NCBI RefSeq assembly: GCF_900120175.1
Contig: NZ_FQLF01000005.1
Coordinates: 746,501 to 810,500, forward strand
Direction: 5' to 3'
DNA length: 64,000 nt
Source of the DNA: Oceanicoccus sp. KOV_DT_Chl
GTDB taxonomy: Bacteria > Pseudomonadota > Gammaproteobacteria > Pseudomonadales > Dasaniaceae
The notes under the pieces are model-generated. The model saw only the letters and a program-made list of their open reading frames with translations. It ran no database searches and was not told the DNA's origin. A program made the position numbers and the translations under genes. Each line of letters opens with the position of its first letter. The first letter of the stretch is position 1. Positions 62,501 to 64,000 of this stretch are shown one piece after another.

Positions 62501-64000
62501 GCACCACCGACACCACCGGTACTACTAATCGCAGCATTGATATCAACGCCGGTACCGCCTACCAACGTAATCGCCATTGCATCCACACCCGGATTACCAG
62601 GGTCTGCGTCAAGGCCATCGATGCCAACCACATTGATTTCGCCATTTACAGTTAACAAGCCAGCGGTAGCCGTAAGACTGACGCTACCGGCAATATTATC
62701 AATAGCCACACCGGTATCGCCGTTGCCAACAGTCAGGTCATTAGCCGCGGTAAAATCCAGAGAGACATCAACACCGCCCCCATCCAATTTAACCCCATCA
62801 GCAATCACGATATCCGTGGCTGAAATTAACGACAGCGTATTGCCCGAAGTATTTGCCAAGAAGGTATAACTATCGTTAATAGTGATAACACCATCACCCG
62901 CTCCAGTCTCGGAGGTAGTGACCGTCACATCACCATCATCCAGTACGGATTCTATAGTGGCCCAGGTCAGTACCGGTTCGGAACCATCACCGGGAATGTC
63001 ATCAGTAAAATTGGGGGAGCCGGTAATATTGGCATCAGGGCCTGCAGTCTGAATAGATATATTGTCAGGGTCGATCAACCAGTGACCGCCCTGCCCCAGG
63101 AGTGATGAAATATCAATGCGCGCGGAGTCAGCAACAAACAAACCTTGTGCGCCAGAAGTTTCAATAAAGCCGCCATTACCACGATTAGCAGCCACAGAGA
63201 TAGCACCACCAAAACGCGTGTAACTATCCGACCACACAATCACTCTGCCACCATCACCGTGCCCGGTAGCGGCTGCATCGATAACTACATCTTCTCCCAC
63301 AAACGCTTGCCGGGCATTTTTGATCTGGTCATTTAATCCTTTGTAATCACCGCCAATCAGTACTTCACCACCGCCAGCAGCCCCAGAAGCATCTATACTC
63401 GCCTGATCGACCAGTGCAACATTCTCTCCCTCAACGATAACCAAACCACCGGCCGCAGTTTGCGAACTAACATCCAGCACACCACTGTGAAAGGTATCGC
63501 CGCCACGGCCAGACAAGCGAATCTCACCGCCACTGACATCAATACCGGCCGCGCGAATAATACCCTCATTATTTACCGCGCGCTCAAATAACCCTGCCGC
63601 TACGTCCGCTTCAACCAGCACAGAGCCGGCAACAATTTCCCCCGTATTCGAAACCGCTGATTCCAAACCTTGCGTGTTTTGCAATACCGCTTTATTAACC
63701 TTAACGCCAATATGACCAGCGGCATCAAAGGTTAGCAACGCCTCAGAGGCCGCATTAATGGATACCAGCTCCGCTTGAATCATTGCTGCCGGACCATCAT
63801 TAGCAACCGCATTGCCCAATAAAGAAACACTGGTAGTTGCATTAATCAAACCGCGATTAACCACAACCCCATCGGCACCACCCACACTGCCGAATAACAA
63901 ATTACCATTCATAAAATCGTCTGGATTAATTGCCAAGCCACTCGCTATCAAAGCATTCACATTGACACTGGAATAATCGGTAAAAAATATACCGGCGGGA
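56509..64000 (-). CDS. Giant FHA-like repeat-rich adhesin, N-terminus outside window, three one-base frameshifts
   Basis: About 2,500 C-terminal residues of a very large surface or secreted protein, open to the window edge at 64000. The right end has filamentous-haemagglutinin-type features: a beta-helix after FFTDYSSVNV, and the block GNGGFIETSGAQGLFV with GQGGHWLIDPDNISI near 63050-63190. Next come Gly-rich repeats (62300-62560), 108-residue repeats, 262-residue repeats, then RTX-like GGAGNDxF units, and a short charged C-terminus (LPETQRKR). Frame breaks at 62200-62203, 61078-61081 and 57009-57015 are each healed by one added C (plus strand). No translocator domain or TpsB partner is visible in the window. 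It probably mediates adhesion or biofilm. Confidence 0.85.
59573..61007. repeat. Near-identical 649-bp blocks repeating at a 786-bp period
   Basis: Bases 59573-60221 are almost identical to 60359-61007, an offset of 786 bp or 262 codons, with only scattered changes in the stretches compared. A third, diverged copy precedes (about 58780-59440). Each unit encodes alternating GTRAV/GANAV ... GIAFTxxEA beta segments and one GGAGNDQFSM motif. Confidence 0.9.
61101..61748. repeat. Two tandem 324-bp repeats in the adhesin gene
   Basis: 61101-61424 and 61425-61748 share long identical stretches at an offset of 324 bp (108 codons). Each codes for a unit with FAGDTGADSFSFIADPTFAS and INGGGGGDSVTGS. 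The right copy diverges near its end. Confidence 0.88.

Noticed and set aside
56976-63336. Many long open frames on the plus strand opposite the adhesin (for example 58168-58620 and 62300-62869)
   Set aside because: They are mirrors of a Gly/Ala/Asp-rich coding strand, are Pro/Ser/Ala-rich and repeat with the same periods as the adhesin.

Overview
The window is a chromosomal segment of a Gram-negative gammaproteobacterium. The support is a contiguous S10-spc-alpha ribosomal protein cluster in gammaproteobacterial order, the fabA-fabB pair for unsaturated fatty acids, a divergent ssb/uvrA pair and an exosortase A (XrtA) type exopolysaccharide locus. An aquatic or marine relative of the Cellvibrionales/Spongiibacteraceae would fit, but that placement is inference.

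Layout. (1) 1-23.6 kb: an exopolysaccharide (EPS) locus. It begins with the 3' part of wecB and a membrane acyltransferase. A leftward run follows: flippase, polymerase/ligase, glycosyltransferase, PaaK-like adenylating enzyme, glycosyltransferase and ATP-grasp enzyme. Next come a secreted jelly-roll protein flanked by long non-coding stretches, a polysaccharide deacetylase and a glycosyltransferase. The XrtA core follows: exosortase-EpsI fusion, XrtA-type deacetylase, FemAB-like protein, outer-membrane barrel, tyrosine-kinase-like ATPase with a broken P-loop, chain-length protein, export lipoprotein and initiating phosphoglycosyltransferase. (2) 23.9-30.6 kb: sugar-nucleotide supply (pgi, tviB-type dehydrogenase, phosphomannomutase, galU, manC). 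(3) 30.9-41.9 kb: housekeeping genes (fabA-fabB, moeA-moaB, an RmlD-like protein, ssb, uvrA, a D-2-hydroxyacid dehydrogenase with a signal peptide, an alpha/beta-hydrolase lipoprotein). (4) 41.9-56.3 kb: the ribosomal protein operons with secY and rpoA, all leftward. (5) 56.5-64.0 kb: the C-terminal ~2,500 residues of a giant FHA-like, repeat-rich adhesin that continues past the window end.

How they work together. pgi, manB, manC, galU, wecB and tviB supply GDP-mannose, UDP-glucose and UDP-N-acetylhexosamine/uronate precursors. The phosphoglycosyltransferase loads the first sugar on a lipid carrier, and the glycosyltransferases extend the unit. The deacetylases, acyltransferase, FemAB protein and perhaps the PaaK/ATP-grasp pair decorate it. 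The flippase and polymerase move and join units. The chain-length protein, lipoprotein and barrel export the polymer.

The strongest global observation concerns sequence quality. Six genes (pgi, moeA, the RmlD-like gene, ssb, rpsD and the adhesin) carry nine apparent single-base deletions in total. Each is repaired by adding one base to a run of G or C. Because rpsD and ssb are essential, homopolymer errors in the assembly are the likeliest cause; I therefore annotate these as reconstructed genes rather than true pseudogenes. I found no tRNA, rRNA, CRISPR array, insertion sequence or recognisable defence system. The best candidates for new biology are the P-loop-defective kinase homologue and the FemAB protein with a seryl-tRNA-synthetase-like N-terminal arm.
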